From assembly GCF_963664075.1 (NCBI RefSeq), contig NZ_OY760916.1, positions 4,188,710-4,252,709 on the forward strand: a DNA stretch of 64,000 nucleotides. The letters are read 5' to 3'. The position numbers and the translations under genes are program-made. This stretch comes from an uncultured Desulfobulbus sp. GTDB taxonomy: Bacteria; Desulfobacterota; Desulfobulbia; Desulfobulbales; Desulfobulbaceae. Shown here in pieces: positions 9,201 through 18,398 of this stretch; position 1 is the stretch's first letter; each line of letters opens with the position of its first letter. The notes beneath the pieces were generated by a model. It saw nothing but the letters and a program-made list of their open reading frames with translations. It was not told the DNA's origin and ran no database searches.

Positions 9201-12200
9201 GTTAATTTCGGCTCCAGCCAGTTCAACACCATTTCTGGAGATCCGGTCAACATGGTCACAGGTAATATGTACCATGAAGAGACGGATATACACTTACCCG
9301 CTCGAGGACTCCCTCTCCTCTTTAAAAGAACCTACAATAGCCGCTCCCCAAAGCAAGGACCGCTTGGTTGGGGCTGGACTCATAGCTTCAATCAGACGCT
9401 GGAGTTTTTCGATACGGATGCAAACAATAAACCGGACACTATAGTCTGGACGAACGGGAGCGGTTCTGAAAAATATATCGGTCTTGACGAATCGACTCGT
9501 ATCACCGGTGGTGTTCGTAATATAACCGCAAGTAAGGTTACCATTCCCGATGGTTTCTATTTTAGCTTACAAAGGCCCTATAGCTCAGGTGTGGCTGGGG
9601 AAATTGAGGTTCGTGAAAAAAGTGGAATAACGTATAGCTTTCAGGGGGTAAACGGAGCAACTGGCGACATCGCTCGCCTCACCAAAATTACTGATCGGAA
9701 CGGCAACACCATACATCTCAACTATTCCGGCAATAAACTCATAACGATAACAGATCCCGATAACCGTACTCTCTCCTTCGATTATTACCCAAACACGGAT
9801 CTCATCCACACAATCACCCTCGATTGGGACAACACCGTATACGAGTATTTTTATCATGACGACCAGCTGACCGGTTATCGCAACCCATTAGACCGTAACC
9901 ACAATACCAACAGCACCAGTTACAACTATTACAGCGAATCCGACGGTGAAAACCTGGCCCATAGGTTGGCAACGTTTTCCTATGCCAACGGCTACTCCAT
10001 GACCTTTGAGTATTATGTCAACGGCAAGGTTTTTCGGCATACCAACGGTGAAGGGGAAACAGTTACTTTCAGCTACAACGATTTTCGCCGAGAAGCGACT
10101 TCCACCGATGAACTGGGGAGAGTGCAGCATTATATCTTTAACGAGAACGGTCTACCGGTTGAAATTACTGACTCCTTAGGTGGCACGGAGACGTATCTCT
10201 ATGAAGACCCAAACGACCCAATGCTGAGAACCGGGGTCATAGATGCGATGGGTTATGAAACAGAATACGGATATGATACGAATGGTAATCTCATTTCTCA
10301 ACAGTATCCCTCTGGCGATGCCGTCACCTACTCCTATTTTACCGCCTTCGGCCAACCTCAACTGATTAAAAACGTTCAGGGCGACTACAGTATCAAAAAA
10401 TACGATGATTCAGGGAATCTCACCGATACCATTGTGCTCAAATCCGGATTCGGCTCCACGGTCAACCCCGCCACGTTTAACCCGGCAGCCAATGCCAGCC
10501 AGATAGTCAGCTGGACCAGGATGGAATATGACCAAGACGGATTTGGTAATCTCACTTCTCTTCACCAAGTAAAGGACTTTACAAATCCAAATTCTGGCCC
10601 GTGGACTGAGCTTGACTATACAGACCCCAATAACGGAACCATTGGTATTGTACCAACCAGTGCGGGGTATTTTGGCGACACCAATGGGGATGGTGTTATC
10701 TCGGGCGACGAAGGGCTTGGGACATATCAGTCAGTGTACGATTCACAGGGGCGTCTGGTTTCAGGTTACAACGGTTCTTTATATCCTGTGGCCTATACAT
10801 ATGATGATGCCGGTCTCCTGCAGGAAGGAACCGATGCATTAGGGGGCACCCGCACCTTCAGCTACGATAAAAGCGGTCTCAGCACCGGCCAGGGGCTCAT
10901 GGTCATGAGCAATGGTGTCGTAATCCTTGCTGATAATTCGACAGCCGCTTATGACAAAGCAAATCGCCGCATTGTCTCATCCGATAGTGCCGGTGCACCT
11001 ACCTATTATGCTTACGACGATGCCGGGAATCTGAAAAGCATCGAATCACCGGACGGCTATATTCTTCATTTCGAGTACGATGACCTGAACAGGGTCGTCA
11101 AAGCGTATGATGAAGAGGGAAATACTGTTGAAAAAGAGCTCGACTTGATCGGTCGGGTGAAAAAGCTGATCGATCCAAATGGGAACCAAACCACCTACAG
11201 TTATTATGGGCCAGACAATAACGGTCGGCTCAAACGAATTACCGATGCCGAAGACAACTGGACGGAATTCACCTACGATAACGCGGGTAATGTCACCAGC
11301 ACCGTCAACGCAGCAGGCAGGCAAACCCTGAGTGATTACGATGAGCTGGGACGAGTGGTCCGCGTGGTCAGCCCTGTTTACTCAGATTCTGTTCTGGGAA
11401 ATGTTCGTCCCGTCACAACCTATACCTACAATACCCTTGGTCACCAAACCCACGTTTACGGCGGATATACGAACAGTGCAGGAGATACATCGGCAGATGA
11501 TCTGCAACTTCAGGCACGGTACGAATACGACGATTTTGGCAGACTCCTGAAAAAATACGATGCGGCCAACAATCTCTGGCAGATCAAGCAATACGATGTT
11601 CACGGCAACGCTCTCAGCAGGGGTGACCCGAATGGCAACACCACCACTCTGACCTACTCTTACGGCGGTACCGTAAAAAGCAAAACAGTCAAAGATGCAT
11701 CGGGAGTAATTCAGGAATCCATTCAGTACTCCAGAAATGGAATAGGGCAGCCAACCAGAATTCAATCCACAAACGTTACTTTTGATTATGTCTACGATAC
11801 TGCCCACAGGTTGACAAAGGTTACCGATGACCGGGCTGAAAAATACATTGCATACGACTACTCACTTGGCGGATTACTCAACCAGAGCACAGACAGCGAT
11901 GGAAACCGCACCTCATACCTGTACGATCCGGTCGGCAGACTCACCGGGATACGAACTTCGGACCAAGGGCTGATCAGTTATATTTACGATTCCGGTGGCA
12001 GATTACGACAAAAAGCATTTCCCAATGACCTGGTCAGCACCTACCAGTATTTCAAGGATAATCGCGTTCAATCCATCGTGACCACCAAAGGCTCAACCGA
12101 GCTGATTAGAAACGACTACACCTATAACGCTGCAGGCGATACCGTAACCGCTGCCTTGTCCCTCCAGGGCGCCACCCAAAACCGCGAATACGTTTACGAC

Positions 12201-13619
12201 GGTTTAGGGCGACTTACCCAGGAAATCGATACCGCCACCCACACCACCCTCGACCAAATAGAGTACGATCCTTTCGGCAACCGAAGAATCAGAACTGTCG
12301 GCGGAACGACCTATTACCATTCCAGCAACAATCAACACCAGCTTCTCCGGATACGCACCGGTTCTGCAACCGGCCCCGTTGTTTCCAGTTTTAGCTACGA
12401 CGATAACGGCAACATGACCGGCAAAACCGAGAACGGCAATGACACCGTTATGCGGTACGACGCTTTGGATCGGCTTGTTTCGGTATCCGGTGATGGCCTG
12501 GAAACAGAGACCTATGTCTATGATCACTCGTTTCGCCGCATTGCCAAATCGGTAGGCTCTACCACGACCAACTATCACTACAATGGACCCGATATCCAGG
12601 CGGAATACACACCGGATTGGGGTACTCCCACCGTGCTGTATGGGTACGGTGCCGCAATGGATGATCCGCTGGTCAGGATCAACACAGCCACAGGAAGTGC
12701 CAGCTATTACCATGGTGATGGGCTGGGTTCCATCGTCGCGGTCAGTGACATGGCAGGTATTCTCACGGGTACAACCCGTTATGGCGCCTGGGGTAATATC
12801 ACGGCATCCACCGGCAACACTCCGCAATACGGCTATACCGGACGAGAGCCTGATGCTACCGGATTGGTATATTACCGCTCTCGTTACTATGACCCGCAGA
12901 TAGGCAGGTTTACCCAACCCGATCCCAAGGGCTTTATAGATGGGCTGAATCGATACGTTTACGTGATGAACAGCCCTGTGAATTATGTTGATCCTTGGGG
13001 GATGAATGCACGCAATTCAACAAATACACAAAATAGTGCAGGCATCTGGGAATCGACAACCTCAGCTGTTTTATCAGTATGGAATAACCGACATGATATT
13101 CTCGCTGGTGCGGGATTATTTCCTGGCGCTGGCAACTTCGCCGACGCTGTTGACACTGTCCTTTATGCTTTTGAAGGGGATTGGACAAATTTTGGTATTG
13201 CTGCAGCATCAATGATACCAATTGCTGGGCAGGGCGTGAGAGCTGCGCAAACTGCCGCAAGGCATGCTGATGAAGCCGTCGATGTTGCTTCAAGCATCGC
13301 CTCAATGAGAACGGGAGGTCGCTATATTGATGTACGTGCTGTCAACAAAGGTGGTCAAGTGCATCATATGCCAGCTGACTCAGTGAGTCCATTTTCAACA
13401 AATAAAGGACCTGGAATTCTAATGAGCACATCAGATCATCAAAAAACAGCAAGCTGGGGACGTTCAAAATCAGCTCAAAATTACAGAAAACAACAAAAAA
13501 GTTTTATAGATCAAGGTGAAATTGATGATGCCATACAAATGGACATTGATGATATCAAATCAAAATTTGACAACAAGTACGATGAAAGTATTTTACAGAT
13601 GATTGACTCATTAGATTAG
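6264..13619 (+). CDS. Secreted RHS/YD-repeat polymorphic toxin with transglutaminase-like domain
   Basis: A 2451-residue protein. Residues 1-30 form a Sec signal peptide (basic start, hydrophobic LSTIILIPIILI, AKS cleavage). A helical, charged stretch follows, then a transglutaminase-like domain at about 300-450 with HAWVE and WIPADASFK but GGNDVDHASLL where a catalytic Cys would be expected. A DUF6531-type RHS start (SGDPVNMVTGNMYHEETD) lies near residue 985, then about 1200 residues of YD repeats that form the RHS cocoon, ending in the core signature GRFTQPDPKGF-NYVDPWGM at about 2212-2247. The variable tip (2248-2451) contains VHHMPADSV and SDHQKTASWG, resembling HNH/endonuclease VII-fold toxins; that activity is inferred. 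The immunity gene follows after 3 bases. No PAAR domain is present, so export is probably Sec-dependent and not by type VI secretion. Confidence 0.92.
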   Translation: MMLNRHKKLFLSTIILIPIILINSYPAKSNELKNTGSAHPSVVSFFKFRNNDNYNRKMRAILSQHIAETKILLDTLEKESLSDNITTKTKKNIATSQLEGKSLELRTVKAEMSKFQDSNTRLALERRFDEITNSIQIINSATTQKEKQTEIQKLRDRLTRYETSRSFYDTPRRNPLAPNGLSEKALVPQLQGYPLKSKSKNDRNGSTQAPLSSNHRDDGKFSITGTLSKGLELFFDFLIPSAAAAEYARPPVDPLIVSCYANQADYDANISLDLKLTDPELEVDQSIDPVAYEKITSLAAQLDYSPLKILEYVTNEIAYEHYFGSVKGALGTLTSGGGNDVDHASLLIALLRASSIPARYVRGQIVLQDKDAHLNWWNVKDFAAMTQAVLQTSEEPVYTHSNIDGGSAIIATHAWVETCVPYGNYRGTGDTSESHKWIPADASFKRFERKDGEAANEELEFDYADFLSKRTKTLPHEEYEKQLLENIRSQDPNLTIDDVGTTWKQLPVSYPFLPDTLPYYVWAYKNWSSDITTARSAVLPESWRAIVKIKLEPNNEFSILMTDFAQHRISLSFEGANSADITSYNNFIDGEIELNCANSSSNLTVTPFFRKDGAEIFDINGDRLNLASMTTCDGSNFRKSKMKVGVWVNNYVVSATLPDKDYLEFDTISPIEHYALSAYPFNGSNRYLEERYNRLLETLSTVTKPSDNRDETIGEFLHIVLTKYMKYITEAHRKIGRLMGTTGRSGHHIGVASTRANIEYVLDLPFAIQSNNFVIDVPGGTSKAVNIAGEDINADATRLAGYTYSHYESYIWQEMAAKDAVSTVSGLQIASAEENEVRSFTSADGLDSFLHICTNPSYPTESNPCYPQVWVDNVKANSFLSDYANKLTISKEPINYRGWMGPVYAIEHINDSRYFFGFPISSFSGGYTLDTPDPIIYSGISSPESTFSSGYILPPIVVDSSTSGGGATDKNSILSVNAAVNFGSSQFNTISGDPVNMVTGNMYHEETDIHLPARGLPLLFKRTYNSRSPKQGPLGWGWTHSFNQTLEFFDTDANNKPDTIVWTNGSGSEKYIGLDESTRITGGVRNITASKVTIPDGFYFSLQRPYSSGVAGEIEVREKSGITYSFQGVNGATGDIARLTKITDRNGNTIHLNYSGNKLITITDPDNRTLSFDYYPNTDLIHTITLDWDNTVYEYFYHDDQLTGYRNPLDRNHNTNSTSYNYYSESDGENLAHRLATFSYANGYSMTFEYYVNGKVFRHTNGEGETVTFSYNDFRREATSTDELGRVQHYIFNENGLPVEITDSLGGTETYLYEDPNDPMLRTGVIDAMGYETEYGYDTNGNLISQQYPSGDAVTYSYFTAFGQPQLIKNVQGDYSIKKYDDSGNLTDTIVLKSGFGSTVNPATFNPAANASQIVSWTRMEYDQDGFGNLTSLHQVKDFTNPNSGPWTELDYTDPNNGTIGIVPTSAGYFGDTNGDGVISGDEGLGTYQSVYDSQGRLVSGYNGSLYPVAYTYDDAGLLQEGTDALGGTRTFSYDKSGLSTGQGLMVMSNGVVILADNSTAAYDKANRRIVSSDSAGAPTYYAYDDAGNLKSIESPDGYILHFEYDDLNRVVKAYDEEGNTVEKELDLIGRVKKLIDPNGNQTTYSYYGPDNNGRLKRITDAEDNWTEFTYDNAGNVTSTVNAAGRQTLSDYDELGRVVRVVSPVYSDSVLGNVRPVTTYTYNTLGHQTHVYGGYTNSAGDTSADDLQLQARYEYDDFGRLLKKYDAANNLWQIKQYDVHGNALSRGDPNGNTTTLTYSYGGTVKSKTVKDASGVIQESIQYSRNGIGQPTRIQSTNVTFDYVYDTAHRLTKVTDDRAEKYIAYDYSLGGLLNQSTDSDGNRTSYLYDPVGRLTGIRTSDQGLISYIYDSGGRLRQKAFPNDLVSTYQYFKDNRVQSIVTTKGSTELIRNDYTYNAAGDTVTAALSLQGATQNREYVYDGLGRLTQEIDTATHTTLDQIEYDPFGNRRIRTVGGTTYYHSSNNQHQLLRIRTGSATGPVVSSFSYDDNGNMTGKTENGNDTVMRYDALDRLVSVSGDGLETETYVYDHSFRRIAKSVGSTTTNYHYNGPDIQAEYTPDWGTPTVLYGYGAAMDDPLVRINTATGSASYYHGDGLGSIVAVSDMAGILTGTTRYGAWGNITASTGNTPQYGYTGREPDATGLVYYRSRYYDPQIGRFTQPDPKGFIDGLNRYVYVMNSPVNYVDPWGMNARNSTNTQNSAGIWESTTSAVLSVWNNRHDILAGAGLFPGAGNFADAVDTVLYAFEGDWTNFGIAAASMIPIAGQGVRAAQTAARHADEAVDVASSIASMRTGGRYIDVRAVNKGGQVHHMPADSVSPFSTNKGPGILMSTSDHQKTASWGRSKSAQNYRKQQKSFIDQGEIDDAIQMDIDDIKSKFDNKYDESILQMIDSLD

Positions 13620-13622
13620 GAA

Positions 13623-14039
13623 ATGATAATGGATCTTCAAAGAATAGTTACATTTATAGGTTTAGGCGACATCCGATTCGGCATGAACAGAAGTGATTTA
13701 AGAGAAATTTTTCAAAATAAATATAAAACCTTTTCAAGGGATAGAAATGAAGATCAAGAAATAGATTCCTATGATATATTTGGTCTCCAATTAAATTTTG
13801 ATGATCAAGACAAATTGGAATTTATCGAGGCTTTCTATCCGTCAAACCCCATGTATGACGGCATTACTTTTATTGGCAGGCAAGCAAATAGCATCCAGCA
13901 GGAAATGTCGAACAAAGGTTTCAAAACAATACAAGATGATGTTGGGTATGATTTCCCTGATTTAGGATTCGGTGTCTATGTTCGGGAAGGCACCATTGAA
14001 GCCGTTTCCATTTATCGAAGGGGGTATTACGACCATTAA
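13623..14039 (+). CDS. Probable immunity protein for the RHS toxin tip
   Basis: A 138-residue (or 136, from an in-frame ATG six bases on) acidic cytoplasmic protein with no signal peptide. It starts 4 bases after the RHS stop, which is the position of immunity genes in polymorphic toxin loci. The sequence GDIRFGMNRSDLREIF near the N-terminus and a pattern of short beta strands are visible, but I recognise no named immunity family. Base composition is markedly AT-rich relative to the RHS core, as usual for such genes. Its role is inferred from position. Confidence 0.7.
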   Translation: MIMDLQRIVTFIGLGDIRFGMNRSDLREIFQNKYKTFSRDRNEDQEIDSYDIFGLQLNFDDQDKLEFIEAFYPSNPMYDGITFIGRQANSIQQEMSNKGFKTIQDDVGYDFPDLGFGVYVREGTIEAVSIYRRGYYDH

Positions 14040-14042
14040 AAA

Positions 14043-14156
14043 ATAAGCGTTCACGGGGCACCGAATTTGCGATTTTATCGGCCTGTTGGGTATCGATGTG
14101 CTGCACACAGGTCGATGCCTTGCATACCCAGTACTCCACAATCGCTTACAGATTCG
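14043..14156 (+). repeat. Copy A of a dispersed MITE-like repeat
   Basis: Contains CACGGGGCACCGAAT, TTATCGGCCTG and CGCTTACAG in the same order as the reverse complement of 54249-54365. The outer segments form an imperfect inverted repeat. It lies immediately after the immunity gene. The bases beyond it, up to 14200, carry AAAAAGGGGCAGATTTATTT, a motif that recurs before the third RHS copy and before the secreted-protein gene. Confidence 0.7.
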
Positions 14157-14201
14157 ATGGCAACCTGTGGAAAAAGGGGCAGATTTATTTTTGCCGTAAC
14201 A

Positions 14202-14897
14202 GCTTGTTTCGGTATCCGGTGATGGCCTGAAAACAGAGACCTACGTCTATGACCACTCTTTTCGTCGCATTGCCAAATCGGTAGGCTCTACCACGACCAA
14301 CTACCATTACAATGGACCCGATATCCAGGCGGAATACACACCGGATTGGGGTACTGCCACCGTGCTGTATGGGCACGGTGCCGCAATGGATGATCCGCTG
14401 GTCAGGATTAACACAGCCACAGGAAATGCCAGCTATTACCATGGCGATGGGCTGGGCTTTATCGTCGCGGTCAGTAACATGGCAGGTAAGCAGTTGTGGG
14501 GCACCCCATCTGCACATGCTCGAACCTCCCAATATACCGTATGTATAATTGAGAGGATCGATCAGGCACAGCTGGGGTGCCCCACAACCGCTTACAGGTT
14601 CCTTGTATTTTCAAGGCATTACATATCCCGTGATCAGTTACCATGGCAGGTGCTTTCACAGGTACAACCCGTTATGGAGCCTGGGGCAATATTACGGCAT
14701 CCACCGGCAACACTCCGCAATACGGCTATACCGGACGAGAGCCCGATGCTACTGGATTGGTTTATTACCGTTCTCGCTACTATGACCCGCAGATAGGCAG
14801 GTTTACCCAACCCGATCCCAAGGGCTTTATAGATGGGCTGAATCGATACGTTTACGTGATGAACAGCCCTGTAAATTATGTTGATCCCTGGGGGATG
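14202..14897 (+). repeat. Second copy of the RHS core 3' end (silent), interrupted by a MITE
   Basis: Nearly identical to 12473-13004 of the intact RHS gene, from the codons for VSVSGDGL to NYVDPWGM. It is longer by 164 bases because of the element at 14488-14642 and its 9-bp duplication. It has no start of its own at the 5' end and is out of frame across the insertion. It marks the displacement of an earlier toxin tip by a copy event anchored in the RHS core. Confidence 0.9.
14488..14642 (+). mobile_element. Copy B of the MITE-like repeat, with target duplication
   Basis: A 155-base insertion flanked by direct 9-bp copies of ATGGCAGGT (14479-14487 and 14643-14651), which occur once in the other two RHS copies. 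Inside it GTTGTGGGGCACCCC is paired with GGGGTGCCCCACAAC, a perfect 15-bp inverted repeat. It carries no gene. It resembles copies at 14043-14156 and 54208-54365. Confidence 0.8.
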
Positions 14898-15524
14898 AGT
14901 GCTAGCACTCCAACTGTTACGGGTGATAGTGGAGGCATTTGGGGTAGCAATATCTTGGCTGAAGCTGAAACAGAAAATTTCTTTCAAAATAGCCCCTTGG
15001 CTCAAGCTTATAAAGGTAACTACGCTGATACCCCTTCAAGTATTGCATCATATGCTGCAAAAAAGTTTATCGATCCATATCATCAATCACTTGAAAATCC
15101 TGTTGCTCGTTTTTTTGTTGGATTTTTGACTAGCGGCAGTGTTGAAGATACGCTTGGTATGGCAGCAATGATTCGCGGGAGTGTTAAAAGTGTACCTACA
15201 TCAAAGAGTGCACGGCCAGGATCTTATACTCCAAATAGAATACTACCGACTGATAAGCAGGGTGTACCAATTCCAGATTCCAATTTTCCACATACACAGC
15301 TTGGACGTTCGAAACCCAAATATGGATCAGAGCCACAGGCAAGAGAATGGGGATATGGGTCAAATGGTAACTTGCAACCAAAAAGAGATATTGATTTTAC
15401 CGATCATGGATTTCCAGACGTGCATCCTCATGTTCCACATCAACACAAATTAACACCAAACAATCCTAAGCTTGCTCCAAAAGGTGGATACCGGAGAGAA
15501 AAGGGAGGAGGTAGCCCACTATGA
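14643..15524 (+). CDS. Orphan RHS C-terminal toxin cassette (type-24-like toxin tip)
   Basis: A 293-residue frame starting at an ATG inside the copied RHS core. Residues 1-85 are the RHS core end (YYDPQIGRFTQPD, NYVDPWGM). The tip follows with a helical linker, the junction motif TSKSARPGS and a C-terminal domain containing FPHTQLG, RDIDFTDHG and HPHVPHQH. I associate these with polymorphic toxin type 24 domains, from memory and unverified. No signal peptide or cocoon is present and no strong ribosome-binding site is seen, so it is probably a silent tip that could re-enter the full RHS gene by recombination. The stop overlaps the next start by four bases. Confidence 0.75.
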   Translation: MAGAFTGTTRYGAWGNITASTGNTPQYGYTGREPDATGLVYYRSRYYDPQIGRFTQPDPKGFIDGLNRYVYVMNSPVNYVDPWGMSASTPTVTGDSGGIWGSNILAEAETENFFQNSPLAQAYKGNYADTPSSIASYAAKKFIDPYHQSLENPVARFFVGFLTSGSVEDTLGMAAMIRGSVKSVPTSKSARPGSYTPNRILPTDKQGVPIPDSNFPHTQLGRSKPKYGSEPQAREWGYGSNGNLQPKRDIDFTDHGFPDVHPHVPHQHKLTPNNPKLAPKGGYRREKGGGSPL

Positions 15525-15916
15525 GATACTGGATACTAGATGAAGACACTACGCCGCAAGGCTTTCCATTGAGGAAGCTAATTCTATTAATAATTCAGCA
15601 GATTTCTTCAACAGCCTATCAGTTATGGGTTCTCCGCTCGCAAGGATATGGCTTAAAGGTAAATGAATGGGATGAACAGCTTGATGAAGAAGAAAAGTTA
15701 AAAGTTGATCCTGAGTTATTATTGGATATTAGTCGGGGTGAAGAAGAATGGTTTTATGATTTAGATGCTGAAATAAATGCTGATGACCTACAAGTACGAT
15801 TTGGTTTGCATGACAGTACCGCTATGTACATTGAAGCATCACAAGATTTTTCTGAGAAAATTATTAAATCATTTAAGCTTGTTAAAAATGGTCGTAGTAC
15901 TTTTGAGTCTATGTAA
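15521..15916 (+). CDS. Probable immunity protein paired with the second toxin tip
   Basis: A 131-residue acidic protein whose ATG overlaps the TGA of the orphan toxin (ATGA), indicating coupled translation and a toxin-immunity pair. Visible features are MRYWILDEDTTPQGFP at the start and an acidic stretch in the middle. There is no signal peptide or membrane helix. I do not recognise a named family. If the tip is silent, this gene could still protect against sister cells that express it. Confidence 0.65.
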   Translation: MRYWILDEDTTPQGFPLRKLILLIIQQISSTAYQLWVLRSQGYGLKVNEWDEQLDEEEKLKVDPELLLDISRGEEEWFYDLDAEINADDLQVRFGLHDSTAMYIEASQDFSEKIIKSFKLVKNGRSTFESM

Positions 15917-15921
15917 TTTAG

Positions 15922-16200
15922 ATTTGCCCCCTTGCCTCAAAGGGAAGCACTCTTGACTTACTTAAGAATGCTCAAACGACAAGAACTGGTGCCCTAAAGG
16001 TTGATGGTAATATCCTACAGAAGATAGGGAACGCGGAGGCGCGAGGAGGTAAGGCTTTTTCTGGACTACAGGAACATGTTGTCCAAATCAAACCTGCGAC
16101 ATGGCATGGCGAACGAATAAGGATAGATTGTGTGAGTGAGGCACGAACGAACCACAATCTTATCCGGGGTTGGACAAGCCCGGCCTCTCAAAGGAAATAA
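15922..16200 (+). pseudogene. Headless toxin-tip fragment
   Basis: A 92-codon open frame with no start codon, running from just after the previous immunity gene to TAA at 16198. It begins with the junction-like ASKGSTLDLLKNAQ, matching the ASKSA motif seen in neighbouring tips, followed by KVDGNILQKIGNAEARGGKAF and a short basic end. No RHS core precedes it. It looks like another tip left behind by recombination at the inner junction, although I cannot name its domain. A 9-bp hairpin (16224-16246) follows. Confidence 0.5.
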
Positions 16201-16364
16201 ATATTGCTCTGGAATATACTGGAAGCACTACCAGAATGGTAGTGCTGAACGCAGGACGTAGAAATGCATTCGCCTGTATCAGGCGTTAAAAAGCGGCTCG
16301 CTGCTCATAAAAGAGTTTTCCTCCCGTGGTCTTCTTGACGGTGAAGCGGCGTCTCGCTTAAAGG

Positions 16365-17414
16365 TTACCCGGGTTGGCGGTAAGAATTTCTAAAGCACAC
16401 AATGCGCATCGGTTGATTGCAGTGAGGGCAGGCAAACACTGGTCGGGGGCGAGGCGGCTGCGGCCTGATAACGACGTGCAGGACCAACTGGACCAGCATA
16501 CGGATTTTTTTCGCATTCCCGTGCAGAAATCCATATTCGCGCAGCCGCCTAAACCCGTTTGGCAGGACATGTTGAAGAAGCAGACGCAGAAACTCTTCTC
16601 CCCTAAGCGTCCTCTTCTGCATTGTCCCGGTAGCGCTGTCCCGGTACCTAAAGGTTACTTCGCCGTTGGTATTGGCAATGATGTTTTTTTCTCCAATCAC
16701 GCCTCGGTACAAATACCTTGCGAGGTATTTTAAGGCCGGTGCGCCGGTGCCCATATGGTCGCAGTGGACAACCCATTTTTTCGGAACTTTGTCTGTGATC
16801 CGCAAGCCGATAGCATCTGCTCCGGCCAGGAACTTACCGCGAAAGGCTTTGGCCAAGGCAAAACCGTTGAAGAGATATTTCCCCGATAGCTTTTTCCAAA
16901 CCCGAGCCTGTTGGTCAATGCCACCTCCAGGGATCAGGACGTGGATATGCGGGTGAAATTCCAATCTCCTTGAATGGGTGTGCAGGACCATGGTCATGCC
17001 GATCTCGGCGCCCAAAGATTTTGCATTGCGGGCGAATGAACGCAGGACTTCGGCAGCACACCGGAACATGAGCGAATAGACCTCTCCCTGGTGACGATAA
17101 GCCAACGAACGCAGCTGATAGGGCAAGGTAAAGGTCACCATGAAATAGGGCACAGGCAGGAGCTTTTCCCGTTGTTTGTCGATCCAGAGACTGGTCAGGT
17201 GATTTTGGCAGCGCGGGCAATGGCGGTTACCACAGGAGAGAGGCCGCCATTGGCCATGATGGCAGTCAGGGCACTGCACGTAGAGTTCCCCGGAAGCAGG
17301 CGTTCGGCAACGGAGAATCGCATCAAGGGCCTTGCGTTGTTCTGGCAGGATGGTTTTGCCGAACCGCGCCATGAAGACATCATAATATTGGTGAACAAGA
17401 GTGGCCAGGTCCAT
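16365..17414 (-). CDS. IS91-family transposase (HUH, Y2)
   Basis: A 349-residue rolling-circle transposase. The N-terminal zinc-binding module has CPDCHHGQW and CGNRHCPRCQ at about residues 49-75. The HUH motif is HPHIHVLIPGGG near residue 155, followed by the region with paired Tyr residues (LARYLYRG) used for strand nicking. A second Cys cluster (CPHCNQPM) is at the C-terminus. It starts two bases after the recombinase stop, so both are probably one transcript. It appears intact. Confidence 0.93.
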   Translation of the reverse strand: MDLATLVHQYYDVFMARFGKTILPEQRKALDAILRCRTPASGELYVQCPDCHHGQWRPLSCGNRHCPRCQNHLTSLWIDKQREKLLPVPYFMVTFTLPYQLRSLAYRHQGEVYSLMFRCAAEVLRSFARNAKSLGAEIGMTMVLHTHSRRLEFHPHIHVLIPGGGIDQQARVWKKLSGKYLFNGFALAKAFRGKFLAGADAIGLRITDKVPKKWVVHCDHMGTGAPALKYLARYLYRGVIGEKNIIANTNGEVTFRYRDSATGTMQKRTLRGEEFLRLLLQHVLPNGFRRLREYGFLHGNAKKIRMLVQLVLHVVIRPQPPRPRPVFACPHCNQPMRIVCFRNSYRQPG

Positions 17415-17416
17415 AG

Positions 17417-18321
17417 TTATCTCCCTGCCGGATTGAGTTGCAGTGAGTTGACCAAGGCATTGATCGTTGCCTGGCTATCCAGTTCGGCAACATCGGTGAG
17501 ATGAGTGTAACGGGCAGTAGTCGTGGGGCTGGCATGCCCCAGCAGAGCCTGGATATGCCTTAGGCTCAGGCCGGACTCGAGCAGGTGGGTAGCGAAGCTG
17601 TGGCGAAGGCTGTGGATCGAGACTTTTTTTTAATTCCACAGGAGGTGACAACGGCCTTCATGGCCTGCTGAGCACCGCCATTATTCATGTGGTTTGTCGC
17701 CTGTCGGATCGTTTCCATTGATCCCCGGTAATTGGGAAACAACAACTTCGGGTGCTGGTGTTCACGCCAGAGCAGGCGTAACGCTTCCAAGGTGCGGTTC
17801 GGCAACGGGACAAGACGATCTTTATGCCCCTTACCGCGACGGATATGGACCTTCATATGGCCGGTATCGATATCACCGACCTGAAGAGACAAAGCCTCTT
17901 CCAGGCGAAGCCCCATGGAATAGGTGGTGAAGAGAAAGACGCGATAGCGGAGCTCCCGGCAGCCATGAATGATCCTGCCGATCTCTTCGCGGGTCAGGAT
18001 ATCCGGAATGGTTTTAACGACAGGTGCTTTGACGATGTTGAGCCACTGCCAATCCGTCTCCAGAACATGTTTCCAGAAAAACATGAGACCGAGCCGGTCC
18101 AGCTTGACTGTGCTCCAAGAGTACCCCTTGACCAATTTGGCAAAGTACTCTTCCAGCTCTTGCACGCTGAGCTTGTCGGGGCAACAATCGAAATATGAGA
18201 CCAGTCGACGCACAGCTCGGCCATAAGCATCTATTGTTTTGGCGCTTTTCCCTTGTAGCGCAAGCTTTTGCAGGTGGCGTTCATAGAGGGACTCGAATCG
18301 TTTAATTTCGGCTTTGTTCAT
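17417..18321 (-). CDS. Tyrosine recombinase of the IS91 element, likely made by -1 frameshifting
   Basis: The N-terminal SAM-like domain and first part of the catalytic domain ([14 protein letters not shown] with the first Arg; [14 protein letters not shown]) lie in one frame that ends at 17566. The remaining catalytic residues lie in the -1 frame: [28 protein letters not shown], ending at 17417. The two frames meet at a run of eight A followed by G (minus strand, about 17622-17630), a classical slippery site. A -1 slip there gives a continuous protein of about 300 residues of normal family length. A simple indel in the homopolymer is the alternative. Without the shift, the H-R-H and nucleophilic Tyr are missing. 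Confidence 0.8.
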
Positions 18322-18398
18322 AGTATACTCCTTGCTGTAAGTGTTTGAAAATTAAACTCTTACACGAGTATACACTGGTTTTTATTCTGCCGCGCAGC

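Noticed and set aside
9585-12917. Long minus-strand open frames opposite the RHS gene
   Set aside because: They are shadows of the coding strand in a highly repetitive protein gene, without starts, ribosome-binding sites or known domains.
6264-13619. Possible CRISPR or tandem DNA array within the RHS gene
   Set aside because: The repetition is at protein level (YD repeats) with varied codons and spacing. No regular direct DNA repeats with spacers are present.
14362-14796. Open frame across the second RHS copy and the MITE
   Set aside because: It follows the RHS frame only to the insertion and then runs out of frame through repeat sequence, so it is not a real gene.
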